Below are positions 39,151 through 46,972 of a DNA stretch of 64,000 nt, one piece after another. Within the stretch, counting starts at the first letter, position 1. Each line of letters begins with the position of its first letter. The DNA is from JAJISK01 sp046759185 (lineage in GTDB: Archaea > Thermoplasmatota > Thermoplasmata > RBG-16-68-12 > JAJISG01): assembly GCA_046759185.1 (NCBI GenBank), contig JBHIBO010000008.1, forward strand, positions 1 to 64,000, given 5' to 3'. A program made the position numbers and the translations under genes. The notes beneath the pieces were generated by a model. The model was not told the DNA's origin, ran no database searches, and saw only the letters and a program-made list of their open reading frames with translations.

Positions 39151-40215
39151 ATGGTAACGGAGGAGCGCATCCAGGAGATTCTGGAGGGCTATGACGAGCT
39201 CGTCATTGCCACCGTCTGCTCCCACTCCTCCCTCCAGATTTTTCACGGCGCCCGTCAAGAGGGCTTCCGCACCCTGGGCATCGCCATCGGCGAGCAGCCG
39301 AAGTTTTACGATGCCTTCCCTCGGGCCCGGCCCGATGACTTCCTGATCGTGGACGCCTACGACGACCTCCCGCGCCACACGGAAGAGCTCGTGGAGATGG
39401 GCGCCCTGGCGGTCCCGCACGGCTCCTTCGTCGAGTACCTGGGGGCAGAGGCCTTCGCCGACCTCGAGCTCCCGACCTTCGGGAACCGGCGTGTCATCGG
39501 TTGGGAGTCCGACCGGGACAAGCAGCGCTACTGGCTTTCCCAGGCAGGCGTCGACATGCCGGCGAAGATCGATCGCCCCGACGCCATCGACCACCCGGTC
39601 TTCGTGAAGTACTACGGGGCGAAGGGGGGACGCGGGTCCTTCATCGCAAAGAACTACAACGACTTTCTGGAGCACGTCGACAAGAGCCAGCCGTACACGA
39701 TCCAGGAATACGTCTTGGGAACGCGCTACTACCTTCACTTCTTCTACTCTCCGCTTGGAGCGGAGGGATATCGGTTGAGCAAGGGGACCCTGGAGGTCCT
39801 AGGCGTCGACCGGCGCGATGAATCCAACATCGACGAGATGTACAAGCTGGGCGCCCAGGAGGGCCTCAAGAAGCACGGGGTCTACCCCACCTTCATCGTG
39901 ACGGGCAACGTGCCCGTCGTCTTGCGGGAATCCCTCCTCCCGAAGGCGGTGGAGATGGGGGAGAAGGTGGTGGAAACCTCGCTGGAGCTCTTCGGGGGTA
40001 TGATTGGACCCTTCTGCCTCGAGACCATCGTGACGGACCAGCTCCAATTCAGGGTCTTCGAGGTCTCCAGCCGGATCGTGGCGGGGACGAATCTCTTCGT
40101 GAGCGGGAGCCCCTACTCCGAGCTGGTGGAGCCCGGGATGTCCACGGGCCGTCGTATCGCGCGCGAGGTCCGCCTGGCCGAGAAGACCGGAACCCTCCCC
40201 GAAGTCGTTTCGTAG
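39151..40215 (+). CDS. purP: AICAR formyltransferase-type ligase PurP (formate-dependent)
   Basis: A 354-residue ATP-grasp enzyme of archaeal purine synthesis that formylates AICAR with free formate and ATP. VIATVCSHSSLQIFHGARQE is the PurP N-terminal nucleotide site, PRARPDDFLIVDAYDDLPR and VPHGSFVEYLGAE follow, HPVFVKYYGAKGGRGSFIAK is the ATP-grasp loop, YTIQEYVLGTRYYLHFFYSP and VFEVSSRIVAGTNLFVSGSP lie near the C-terminus. The ATG at 39151 is set by the TTTAAA box; earlier in-frame sequence is in the divergent promoter. PurE and both GMP synthase subunits occur later in the window. Confidence 0.93.
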   Translation: MVTEERIQEILEGYDELVIATVCSHSSLQIFHGARQEGFRTLGIAIGEQPKFYDAFPRARPDDFLIVDAYDDLPRHTEELVEMGALAVPHGSFVEYLGAEAFADLELPTFGNRRVIGWESDRDKQRYWLSQAGVDMPAKIDRPDAIDHPVFVKYYGAKGGRGSFIAKNYNDFLEHVDKSQPYTIQEYVLGTRYYLHFFYSPLGAEGYRLSKGTLEVLGVDRRDESNIDEMYKLGAQEGLKKHGVYPTFIVTGNVPVVLRESLLPKAVEMGEKVVETSLELFGGMIGPFCLETIVTDQLQFRVFEVSSRIVAGTNLFVSGSPYSELVEPGMSTGRRIAREVRLAEKTGTLPEVVS

Positions 40216-40248
40216 CCGAGCCCCCGTGGGGAACCGTCCCGCGCCTCA

Positions 40249-40253
40249 TTTTT
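40249..40253 (+). terminator. T-run after purP
   Basis: A run of five T about 35 bases past the purP stop, followed by a new TATA-like GATTTTATC near 40276 for the next gene. Archaeal termination often needs only such T-runs. Confidence 0.3.
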
Positions 40254-40308
40254 CCCGACGATTCTGAGGCCGATACGATTTTATCGTTCCGAGGCAAGGC
40301 GTGGCCTC

Positions 40309-41112
40309 GTGACCAGCCACGATCTCCTAGTCTCGGCGGTCACCGTCGTGGGGCTCCTGACGGTGGCCCTGGTGGGGATGTTTCTCTGGCTTCGTCTCCT
40401 GCGGTCGGGCTACTTCCACCGACGCCGTCAGGCTCGGGAGGAGGAGGTGATGGAAGTCGATCGGGCGTTCAACGCCATGATCACCTCCGAGGCCATCTCC
40501 CGTGAGCTCCGGGACAAGGGATTCGAGAGCCCCCAGGCCAGGGCCTTTGTCGAAGACGCACGGCGAGCTTACGCTGAGGGGAACCCCGACGAAGCCGAGG
40601 CCCTCTCCTCCCAGGCGCGCTCGATTCTCCTGGCGGGTCTGCACCAGGATCACCCGGACCAAGCGGCAGTCCAGGAAGGCGAGGTCCCAGACAGCAAACC
40701 GGTCCTCGGCAAGGAGTTCCCCAAGCACTTCATGGAGGCGAAGTTCCTCCTCAACGTGATTGAAGGGCGGGTCAAGCGGACGAGAAAGGACTCCAAGCGA
40801 GGGAAGAAGGCGCGAGATCTCTGGCAGAAGGCCAACACCGCCTACCAGGAGGAGCACTACTCGGACGCCCTGACCTTCGCCGTTCAGTGTCGCAGGCTAT
40901 TGGACGGGATGGCCCCCAAGGGACGGAAGCCGCGCCCGAAGTGTCCCGCGTGTGGGGCCCCGGCCACCAAGAGGGACGACTTCTGCGGGAAGTGCGGCGC
41001 CAACCTCAAGGACTCCTCCGGGTGCAAGGCTTGCGGCGCACCCATGGAGGAAGGAGACCGTTTCTGCCGGAAATGCGGCGTGGCCGCCGAGGTCCTCGCT
41101 CCAACTCCGTGA
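40309..41112 (+). CDS. Membrane-anchored helical protein with two zinc ribbons
   Basis: A 267-residue protein. One membrane helix at residues ~8-30 (LLVSAVTVVGLLTVALVGMF) is followed by basic residues (RRRQAREEE), placing the rest in the cytosol. Helical segments contain units like QARAFVEDARRAYAEGNPDE with AEALSSQAR and KANTAYQEEHYSDALTFAVQ, of the same Y..AL..A type as the proteins at 18003 and 60042. The C-terminus has two zinc ribbons: CPACGAPATKRDDFCGKCG and CKACGAPMEEGDRFCRKCG. Function unknown. GTG start. TTTTTT follows the stop at 41136. Confidence 0.75.
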   Translation: MTSHDLLVSAVTVVGLLTVALVGMFLWLRLLRSGYFHRRRQAREEEVMEVDRAFNAMITSEAISRELRDKGFESPQARAFVEDARRAYAEGNPDEAEALSSQARSILLAGLHQDHPDQAAVQEGEVPDSKPVLGKEFPKHFMEAKFLLNVIEGRVKRTRKDSKRGKKARDLWQKANTAYQEEHYSDALTFAVQCRRLLDGMAPKGRKPRPKCPACGAPATKRDDFCGKCGANLKDSSGCKACGAPMEEGDRFCRKCGVAAEVLAPTP

Positions 41113-41135
41113 CGCCCGGCGGGGCCCACTGCCCG

Positions 41136-41141
41136 TTTTTT
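41136..41141 (+). terminator. T6 terminator after the membrane-anchored zinc-ribbon gene
   Basis: Six T residues 24 bases past the stop, directly before the promoter patch GTTATTATT (41152-41160) of the next gene. Confidence 0.4.
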
Positions 41142-41188
41142 GCACGAGAACGTTATTATTGACGGGCAAAATGTCATCCCGTGGTGCC

Positions 41189-41494
41189 ATGAGCGAGGAG
41201 ATTGAGGAGGTTATGTCCACCGTCTTGCGGGAGGATCAGGTTTCCGCCATCGTTACCCTCAAGGTGGACACCAAGGAGGCCGATCGGATCGCGGCCGAGG
41301 TGTCCCAGTTTGGCCCCATCGAGGACCTCTTCCTCGTGACAGGGGACACGGACATCATTGCCAAAGCCCGCTTTCGGGACTACAAGGAATTGAAGGAGTT
41401 TCTGTTGAAATCCCTCGCCCCCATCTCGGGGATCAAGGATACCAAGACGCTAATAGTGGTCATGACTTACAAGGAAGGCGGAGTGGCCCAGTGA
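41189..41494 (+). CDS. Stand-alone Lrp/AsnC ligand-binding (RAM) domain protein
   Basis: About 101 residues. AIVTLKVDTKEADRIAAEVS, IEDLFLVTGDTDIIAKARFR and DYKELKEFLLKSLAPISGIK with DTKTLIVVMTY match the RAM effector-binding domain of Lrp/AsnC regulators, but no helix-turn-helix precedes it. Such proteins may sense amino acids and modulate partner regulators. I choose ATG 41189, since the TATA-like GTTATTATT at 41152-41160 would start transcription near 41180; ATG 41171 is in frame but too close. UPF0147 gene follows at 40 bases. Confidence 0.82.
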   Translation: MSEEIEEVMSTVLREDQVSAIVTLKVDTKEADRIAAEVSQFGPIEDLFLVTGDTDIIAKARFRDYKELKEFLLKSLAPISGIKDTKTLIVVMTYKEGGVAQ

Positions 41495-41534
41495 GTCCGG
41501 CCAGCGTCCTGAGATTGGAAGCGGAGAGAGTGCG

Positions 41535-41789
41535 GTGGAGACTGAGGAGAAGCTCAAGCAGATTCTCGACGTCCTCGGCCAGTTGGCGGAGGATACCTCG
41601 GTCCCGCGCAACATCCGCCGGGGCGCCCTTAACGCCAGGGAGCTGTTGGTGAAAGAGTCGGACGCATTGGACGTTCGCGCGGCCAGTGCCATCTTTATTC
41701 TCGACGAGCTGGCCAACGATCCGAACATCCCCCTTCATGGACGGACCTTGATCTGGAATGTGATTAGCCAGCTCGAGACCGTCAAATAG
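41535..41789 (+). CDS. UPF0147 family protein
   Basis: An 84-residue all-helical archaeal protein: LKQILDVLGQLAEDTSVPRN, IRRGALNARELLVKESDALD and RAASAIFILDELANDPNIPL. Family and length match UPF0147, which is conserved across archaea and has no assigned function. GTG start at 41535. It lies 40 bases after the RAM-domain gene and 15 or more bases before the SDR frame, all on the plus strand. Confidence 0.85.
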   Translation: METEEKLKQILDVLGQLAEDTSVPRNIRRGALNARELLVKESDALDVRAASAIFILDELANDPNIPLHGRTLIWNVISQLETVK

Positions 41790-41855
41790 GGACGTTCCGA
41801 CCCGATGCCCTCGACTCGGGGCAACGAGGGATATCAGACCTCAGCTTCTGAGGTA

Positions 41856-42740
41856 ATGATGGCTCGGCCCTGGGGATCTATGAAAGGGAAGACGTGCCTC
41901 ATTACGGGCGCCAACTCGGGAATCGGAAGAGCGACGGCCGAGCGGTTAGCGTCGATGGGGGCCCACGTCGTGATGGTCTCCCGGGATTACGAGCGTGGCG
42001 AGACGGCCCGACGCGAAATCCAATCCTCCACGAATGCCTCCGTGGACCTGCTTCTCGCGGATCTCTCGTCTCAAGGTGAGATTCGCGATCTCGCCGCTAC
42101 CGTGGGAAAGGACTACGAATCGCTCCACGTCCTCGTGAACAACGCCGGGGCCTTGGTCAACCCGCGCCAGGAGACGATGGATGGACTGGAGTACACGTTC
42201 GCCCTCAATCATCTGGCGCCCTTCCTCCTTGCCAATCTGCTTCGTGACCTTCTCAAGGCCTCCGCCCCGGCCCGGATTGTCAACGTTACTTCGGAGGCCC
42301 ACGCCATGGGACGCATTCATTTCGACGACCTGCAGGCGCTCCGCCGGTACCGCCCGCTCGGTGCCTATAACCAGGCGAAGCTGGCCAACATCCTGTTTAC
42401 GTACGAGCTGGCTCGCCAGCTCGCGGACGCGTCCGTGACGGTCAACTGCGTCCATCCAGGCGGAGTGAACACGAACTTTGCGAAGAACACCAAAGGGGCT
42501 TTCGCCGCCATGTTTCGCCTGATGAAGCCGTTCATGCGCAGCCCCGAGAAAGGCGCGGAGACCGTCCTTTATGCCGCGACGGCACCCGAGTTGGAGGGGG
42601 CGACCGGGCTGTACCTAGTGGACAAGGAAGCGAGGCCCTCCTCGAAGCGGTCCTACGACGAAGACGTAGCCAGGCGACTGTGGGATGTGAGCGTCCGCCT
42701 GACGGGTCTCGAGGGGACCGTGCCACCTCTCAATCCTTAG
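41856..42740 (+). CDS. Short-chain dehydrogenase/reductase, retinol-dehydrogenase-like
   Basis: About 294 residues. CLITGANSGIGRATAERLAS is the NAD(P)-binding motif, LHVLVNNAGALVNPR the NNAG motif, IVNVTSEAHAMG holds the catalytic Ser, and PLGAYNQAKLANILFTYELA the YxxxK pair. The C-terminal PGGVNTNFAKNTKGAFA and EKGAETVLYAATAPELEGAT are as in retinol dehydrogenase/WW-oxidoreductase-like SDRs. Substrate unknown. The frame is open from 41805, but GAGGT lies just before ATG 41856, and a hairpin CCTCAG/CTGAGG (41839-41853) sits before that; start is uncertain. Confidence 0.85.
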   Translation: MMARPWGSMKGKTCLITGANSGIGRATAERLASMGAHVVMVSRDYERGETARREIQSSTNASVDLLLADLSSQGEIRDLAATVGKDYESLHVLVNNAGALVNPRQETMDGLEYTFALNHLAPFLLANLLRDLLKASAPARIVNVTSEAHAMGRIHFDDLQALRRYRPLGAYNQAKLANILFTYELARQLADASVTVNCVHPGGVNTNFAKNTKGAFAAMFRLMKPFMRSPEKGAETVLYAATAPELEGATGLYLVDKEARPSSKRSYDEDVARRLWDVSVRLTGLEGTVPPLNP

Positions 42741-42767
42741 ATAGGCCCGAGGCCTCCCGTTGGCGGC

Positions 42768-42839
42768 GCGGCCGTGGTCTAGTGGTCAGGACAGAGGCCC
42801 CCCAAGCCTCTAGCTCGGGTTCAAATCCCGGCGGCCGCA
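42768..42839 (+). tRNA. tRNA-Gly(CCC)
   Basis: A 72-base cloverleaf without intron. Acceptor GCGGCCG pairs with CGGCCGC followed by discriminator A; D arm GTC...GAC; anticodon arm GAGGC-CCCCCAA-GCCTC; T arm TCGGG-TTCAAAT-CCCGG. Loop positions 34-36 read CCC, giving glycine. Position 33 is C instead of the near-universal U. CCA is not encoded. It lies alone between the SDR gene and a small membrane-protein gene. Confidence 0.93.
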
Positions 42840-42891
42840 TCTCATCGACCCAGTCGAATCCTTATTCCAGAAGGGGGTTTGTCGCTCCCTC

Positions 42892-43098
42892 GTGGCTAAT
42901 TTCGGGACGCTGACCTGGCAGCTGTTAGGCTCCGCGTTCCTGGCTGTGACGGGGGTCCTCCTCATCGCGGCGGCCTTCAGCCCCGAGAGTCCAGCTCCCT
43001 TCCCAGCGATCCTGGGAACCGGGGTGATTGCCCTCGTGGCGGCCCTGTTCTTTCTGCGACTCCACCTCGTCTTCATTCGGAGGGAGGTGGGAAAGTAG
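42892..43098 (+). CDS. Small two-helix membrane protein
   Basis: A 68-residue protein with two hydrophobic helices (LLGSAFLAVTGVLLIAAAF and AILGTGVIALVAALFFLRLH) and a basic end (FIRREVGK), suggesting both ends are cytosolic. No family recognised. GTG start 53 bases after the tRNA, with a CTTATT patch in between. The gene is followed by the promoter of the P-type ATPase. Confidence 0.55.
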   Translation: MANFGTLTWQLLGSAFLAVTGVLLIAAAFSPESPAPFPAILGTGVIALVAALFFLRLHLVFIRREVGK

Positions 43099-43135
43099 GG
43101 TCGCCCGCGGCGGCCCCGAATGCGATCCCCTCTGC

Positions 43136-43142
43136 TTTATAA
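43136..43142 (+). promoter_or_regulatory. TATA box of the P-type ATPase gene
   Basis: TTTATAA about 31 bases before the GTG start at 43170, consistent with a leaderless or near-leaderless transcript also covering rtcA. Confidence 0.5.
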
Positions 43143-43169
43143 CGCCAGCGGGTTTGGAGCCAGACTGCC

Positions 43170-45908
43170 GTGCAGGAGACGAAGTGGTACAATCTCGGCG
43201 TCGAGGAATCGCTTCATCGCGCGGACTCCTCCCCCTTGGGCCTCTCGCCCCGAGAGGCCGAGCGGAGGCTCGCCCGGTACGGTCCCAATGAGCTGCAGAA
43301 GACCGGGGGCATTTCTCCCCTCCGCATCTTCCTGGCGCAGTTCCGAAGCCCGCTCATCATCGTGCTCATTGCCGCCGCCATCGTCGCCGGGGCCATCGGG
43401 GAGCTCCTGGACAGCACCGTCATCCTCGCCATCGTGATCCTGAGCGCAATCTTTGGCTTCGTCCAGGAATACAGGGCGGAACGGGCCATTGAGGCGCTCC
43501 AGGAACTGGCCGCTCCTGCAGCCACCGTGGTACGGGAGGGCGAACGGTCATCCATCCCTGCGACCAATCTCGTCCCCGGGGACGTTGTGCTCCTCGAGGT
43601 GGGCGGGAAGGTCCCCGCCGATCTGCGGCTCCTGGAGGCGACCAACCTGGCGACGAACGAGGCTTCCCTTACGGGGGAGTCCGTTCCCGTGACCAAGGAG
43701 ACGGATGCGCTCGACGGAGACGTCTACGTCGGCGACCGCTCCAACATGGGTTTCATGGGGACCACCGTCGAACGGGGACGAGGGATGGGACTCGTCGCCG
43801 CGACGGGGATGCAGACGGAACTGGGGAGGATCGCCGGCCTCGTCCAGGCGGAGCCCGCGGAAGAGACTCCGCTGCAGCGTCGCCTGGGTCGCCTCGCCGC
43901 GCAGATCGGGCTCGGTGTTCTCGCGGTCGCAGCGATCGTGTTCTTGGTCGGCCTCAGTCGCTCCGTCGAGATCGTGCTCATGTTTCTCACGGCCGTGAGC
44001 CTGGCCGTAGCTGCCATTCCCGAGGGGTTGCCGGCCGTGGTCACGATCACGCTGGCCTTGGGTCTCCAGCGTATGGCGCGCCGGAACGCCCTCATCAAAC
44101 GCCTTCCTGCCGCCGAAACCCTCGGCAGCGCCACGGTTATCTGCTCGGACAAGACCGGGACCCTCACGCGCGGCGAGATGAACGTGCGCCGGATCGTGAC
44201 CCTCACGTCCGACTACACGGTCGTGGGCCCAGGGTTCGTCCCGAAGGGCCGCTTCCTCCGCGACGGGCAGGAGGTCGACCCCTTGGAGGATCCTCGCTTG
44301 GCCCTCCTCCTCCGAGCGGGGATGCTCAACAACGACGCGGCCCTGGCCCAGGAGGATGGGGCATGGTCGATTCTCGGCGACACGACGGAGGGGACCCTCA
44401 TCGTCGCAGGGGCCCGGGCAGGGCTCCGCAAGGAGGTCCTCGACGAGGAAGAGCCACGTGTGGGGGAGATTGGTTTCGACTCGGATCGCAAGCGGATGAC
44501 GACCGTTCATCGAGGGGACCGTCTGATTGCCTACGTGAAGGGCGCTCCCGAGGTCCTCCTTGACCGGTCCGTTCGCGCGTTTGCGGAGGAAGAAGTGGAG
44601 TTGGACGACGCCCTACGCGAGAGAATCCGCGAGGTGAACCGGGAGATGGCCGAACAGGCCCTTCGGGTCCTTGCCCTCGCGTACCGGGTCCTGCCTAGCG
44701 ACATGGAGACGTTTGAAGAGGACGTGGTGGAACGCGATCTGGTCTTCCTCGGCCTGGTGGGGATGATGGATGCCCCTCGCCCCGATGCCATCGACGCCGT
44801 CCTCCAGGCTAAGCGCTCCGGCATCCGTTCCGTTATGATCACGGGGGACCACCGTCTCACGGCCCAAGCCGTCGCCCGGGAGATGGGAATCCTGGAGGAG
44901 GGGGACGAGACGCTCACCGGCGCGGAGCTCGAGAGGCTCACCGACGACGGGCTCTATGGCGTCGCGGATGAGGTCCAGGTCTACGCTCGCGTCTCGCCGC
45001 ACCACAAGGTCCGCATCGTGGACGCCCTGAAGCGGGGAAAACACGTGGCGGCCATGACCGGGGATGGGGTCAACGACGCTCCGGCCCTCAAGCGGGCCGA
45101 CATCGGCGTTGCCATGGGCATCACGGGCACCGACGTGGCGCGCGAGGCGTCGGACATGGTCCTCACCGACGACAATTTCGCCTCTATTGTTAATGCCGTC
45201 AAGGAAGGCCGCGGGATCTTTGACAACATTCGCAAGTTCGTGGGCTACCTCCTTTCGGCCAACGCCGGTGAGGTCATGGTCGTCTTCCTGGGCGTCCTTC
45301 TCTTCGTCCAGCCGGAACTGGTCCCCTTCATGCTCCCGATCCAGATTCTGTGGATTAACCTCGTCACCGACGGTCTCCCCGCCCTGGCCCTGGGGGTGGA
45401 TCCGATCGCTGAGGATATCATGGATCGCCCTCCGAAACCAGCCAATGAGAGCCCCCTCAATCGAGAGGTTGCCGTGGCGATTGTGGGCGTCGGCCTCCTG
45501 GCCGGAGTGTTGGGGATCTTCGGCGTGCAGCTGGTCATCGCCGGCCAACCGTCCCCCCTCGCCCACGACGTGGTCGCCCGGGCGCGGACCGTGGTGTTCA
45601 CCTTCATCGTGGTCTTCGAGCTCCTCTTCGTCTTCTCCATCCGCGCGCTGCGGCACCCCCTCCCTCTTTCTCGACCCCTCGCCAATCGGTGGCTCATCCT
45701 CGCCGTTGGAGCTTCCTTCCTGCTGCAACTCCTGGTGATCTACCTTCCCCCACTGCAGGGTCCCTTCGGGACGATTGGGCTGGGGGTGAGCGAGTGGCTT
45801 CTTATCCTCGGGCTGGCTGCCTTGGTCATCGTGCTGTTCGAAGCGGGCAAGCTCATCCATATCGCCCTCCTGCGGCGAACGCCCGACGCGCCCATGCCGA
45901 AGGCATGA
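43170..45908 (+). CDS. P-type Ca2+-transporting ATPase (P2A-like)
   Basis: A 912-residue cation pump. The actuator loop has TGESVPV, the phosphorylation site is DKTGTLTRGEM, and the hinge is MTGDGVNDAPALKRADIG. Membrane helix 4 has AAIPEGLPAVVTITLALG, helix 5 LLSANAGEVMVVFLG and helix 6 ILWINLVTDGLPALALGVDP; the Asn/Glu, Asn/Thr/Asp and PEGL residues correspond to the Ca2+ ligands of SERCA-type pumps, so Ca2+ (or Mn2+) export is the likely role. About ten membrane helices and the N-terminal cation-ATPase domain are complete. Its stop overlaps the rtcA start (ATGA). Confidence 0.9.
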   Translation: MQETKWYNLGVEESLHRADSSPLGLSPREAERRLARYGPNELQKTGGISPLRIFLAQFRSPLIIVLIAAAIVAGAIGELLDSTVILAIVILSAIFGFVQEYRAERAIEALQELAAPAATVVREGERSSIPATNLVPGDVVLLEVGGKVPADLRLLEATNLATNEASLTGESVPVTKETDALDGDVYVGDRSNMGFMGTTVERGRGMGLVAATGMQTELGRIAGLVQAEPAEETPLQRRLGRLAAQIGLGVLAVAAIVFLVGLSRSVEIVLMFLTAVSLAVAAIPEGLPAVVTITLALGLQRMARRNALIKRLPAAETLGSATVICSDKTGTLTRGEMNVRRIVTLTSDYTVVGPGFVPKGRFLRDGQEVDPLEDPRLALLLRAGMLNNDAALAQEDGAWSILGDTTEGTLIVAGARAGLRKEVLDEEEPRVGEIGFDSDRKRMTTVHRGDRLIAYVKGAPEVLLDRSVRAFAEEEVELDDALRERIREVNREMAEQALRVLALAYRVLPSDMETFEEDVVERDLVFLGLVGMMDAPRPDAIDAVLQAKRSGIRSVMITGDHRLTAQAVAREMGILEEGDETLTGAELERLTDDGLYGVADEVQVYARVSPHHKVRIVDALKRGKHVAAMTGDGVNDAPALKRADIGVAMGITGTDVAREASDMVLTDDNFASIVNAVKEGRGIFDNIRKFVGYLLSANAGEVMVVFLGVLLFVQPELVPFMLPIQILWINLVTDGLPALALGVDPIAEDIMDRPPKPANESPLNREVAVAIVGVGLLAGVLGIFGVQLVIAGQPSPLAHDVVARARTVVFTFIVVFELLFVFSIRALRHPLPLSRPLANRWLILAVGASFLLQLLVIYLPPLQGPFGTIGLGVSEWLLILGLAALVIVLFEAGKLIHIALLRRTPDAPMPKA

Positions 45909-46972
45909 TCGAGATCGACGGCGCCCACGGTGAGGGCGGAGGCCAACTGCTTCGCATGGCCCTCTCGCTCGCTGCTCTTTCGGGACGGGCGACGCGCGTG
46001 GCGCACATTCGCGCAGGACGGCCCAACCCGGGGTTGGCGCCACAGCACGTCACGGCCCTCGACGCCCTCACGCAACTGGGCCAGGCGAAGGTCGAGGGCG
46101 CCGCGGTCGGCTCGACCGCGGTCACCTTCCGTCCGGGCCCGCTCAGGGGGGGACAGATCGAACTGGAGGTAGGGACGGCCGGCAGCGTCACCCTCGTGCT
46201 TCAAGCCGCTCTGCTACCGGCTCTCTTCGCCCCAAAACCAACGGTATTGCGCATCTCGGGGGGCACGGATGTCCGATGGTCCCCGCCCGTGGACTACACG
46301 CGCCGAGTCTTTCTCCCCCTCCTCGGTCGTATGGAGGGTCGTGTTACGCTCCATGTGGAGCGCCGGGGGTACTATCCTCGAGGCGGGGGTCGGGTTCACG
46401 CGGAAATCACACCCACCATCCACCTGAGACCTTTCGCCTTGCGTGGCGCCGAAGGCGTACCAAGGGTCGGAGGCCACGCCCACGTGGGCAACCTGCCAGG
46501 GCATGTCGCCGATCGGATGAAGGGGAGCACCGAGCGGCTCCTCGCCGAGTTCCAGCCCTTCGCTATCGACACCTCGACCTATGGCCCTCAAGAGGCCGTG
46601 GGACGCGGTGGCGCGTTGGTACTATGGGCAGAGAAAGGGGACACACGTCTCGGGGCGAGCGCCCTCGCTGAGAAGGGGGTGAAGGCGGAGACCCTCGCGG
46701 AACGTGCGGTCAGCGAACTCCGAGAAGACCTGCTGGCGAGGGTGACTCTGGATCGATTCGCGGCGGACCAGCTCCTTCCTTTCATGGCCCTCGCCTCCGG
46801 TCCGTCCGTGTTCCGTGTCCGGGAGATAACGGGCCACCTGGAGACGTTGTTCTGGCTCCTCCCCCACTTCGTGGACGTGGACTTCCGCATCCAGAAGGAA
46901 GCGGGCGGGACCCGTGTCGACGTGACGCCTAGCCGTACATGGAGGTCGACCGGGACTCATCCGGGCGCTTGA
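45905..46972 (+). CDS. rtcA: RNA 3'-terminal phosphate cyclase
   Basis: A 355-residue enzyme that converts RNA 3'-phosphates to 2',3'-cyclic phosphates via adenylation. IEIDGAHGEGGGQLLRMALS opens the protein, RPNPGLAPQHVTALDAL and VGTAGSVTLVLQAALLPALF follow, VERRGYYPRGGGRVHAEI is characteristic, and ITGHLETLFWLLPHF near residue 320 holds the expected nucleophilic His. The ATG at 45905 overlaps the ATPase stop, fixing the start. Its last 44 bases overlap the convergent PAC2-family gene. Confidence 0.92.
   Translation: MIEIDGAHGEGGGQLLRMALSLAALSGRATRVAHIRAGRPNPGLAPQHVTALDALTQLGQAKVEGAAVGSTAVTFRPGPLRGGQIELEVGTAGSVTLVLQAALLPALFAPKPTVLRISGGTDVRWSPPVDYTRRVFLPLLGRMEGRVTLHVERRGYYPRGGGRVHAEITPTIHLRPFALRGAEGVPRVGGHAHVGNLPGHVADRMKGSTERLLAEFQPFAIDTSTYGPQEAVGRGGALVLWAEKGDTRLGASALAEKGVKAETLAERAVSELREDLLARVTLDRFAADQLLPFMALASGPSVFRVREITGHLETLFWLLPHFVDVDFRIQKEAGGTRVDVTPSRTWRSTGTHPGA

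Noticed and set aside
42810..43076. An 88-codon minus-strand frame ending in RRDLNPS
   Set aside because: Its end is the antisense of the tRNA-Gly T arm and acceptor, a well-known annotation artefact.
44613..46043. A 476-codon open frame antisense to the P-type ATPase
   Set aside because: It mirrors a gene with complete catalytic motifs; the translated sequence is Gly/His/Asp-rich noise typical of antisense frames in GC-rich DNA.
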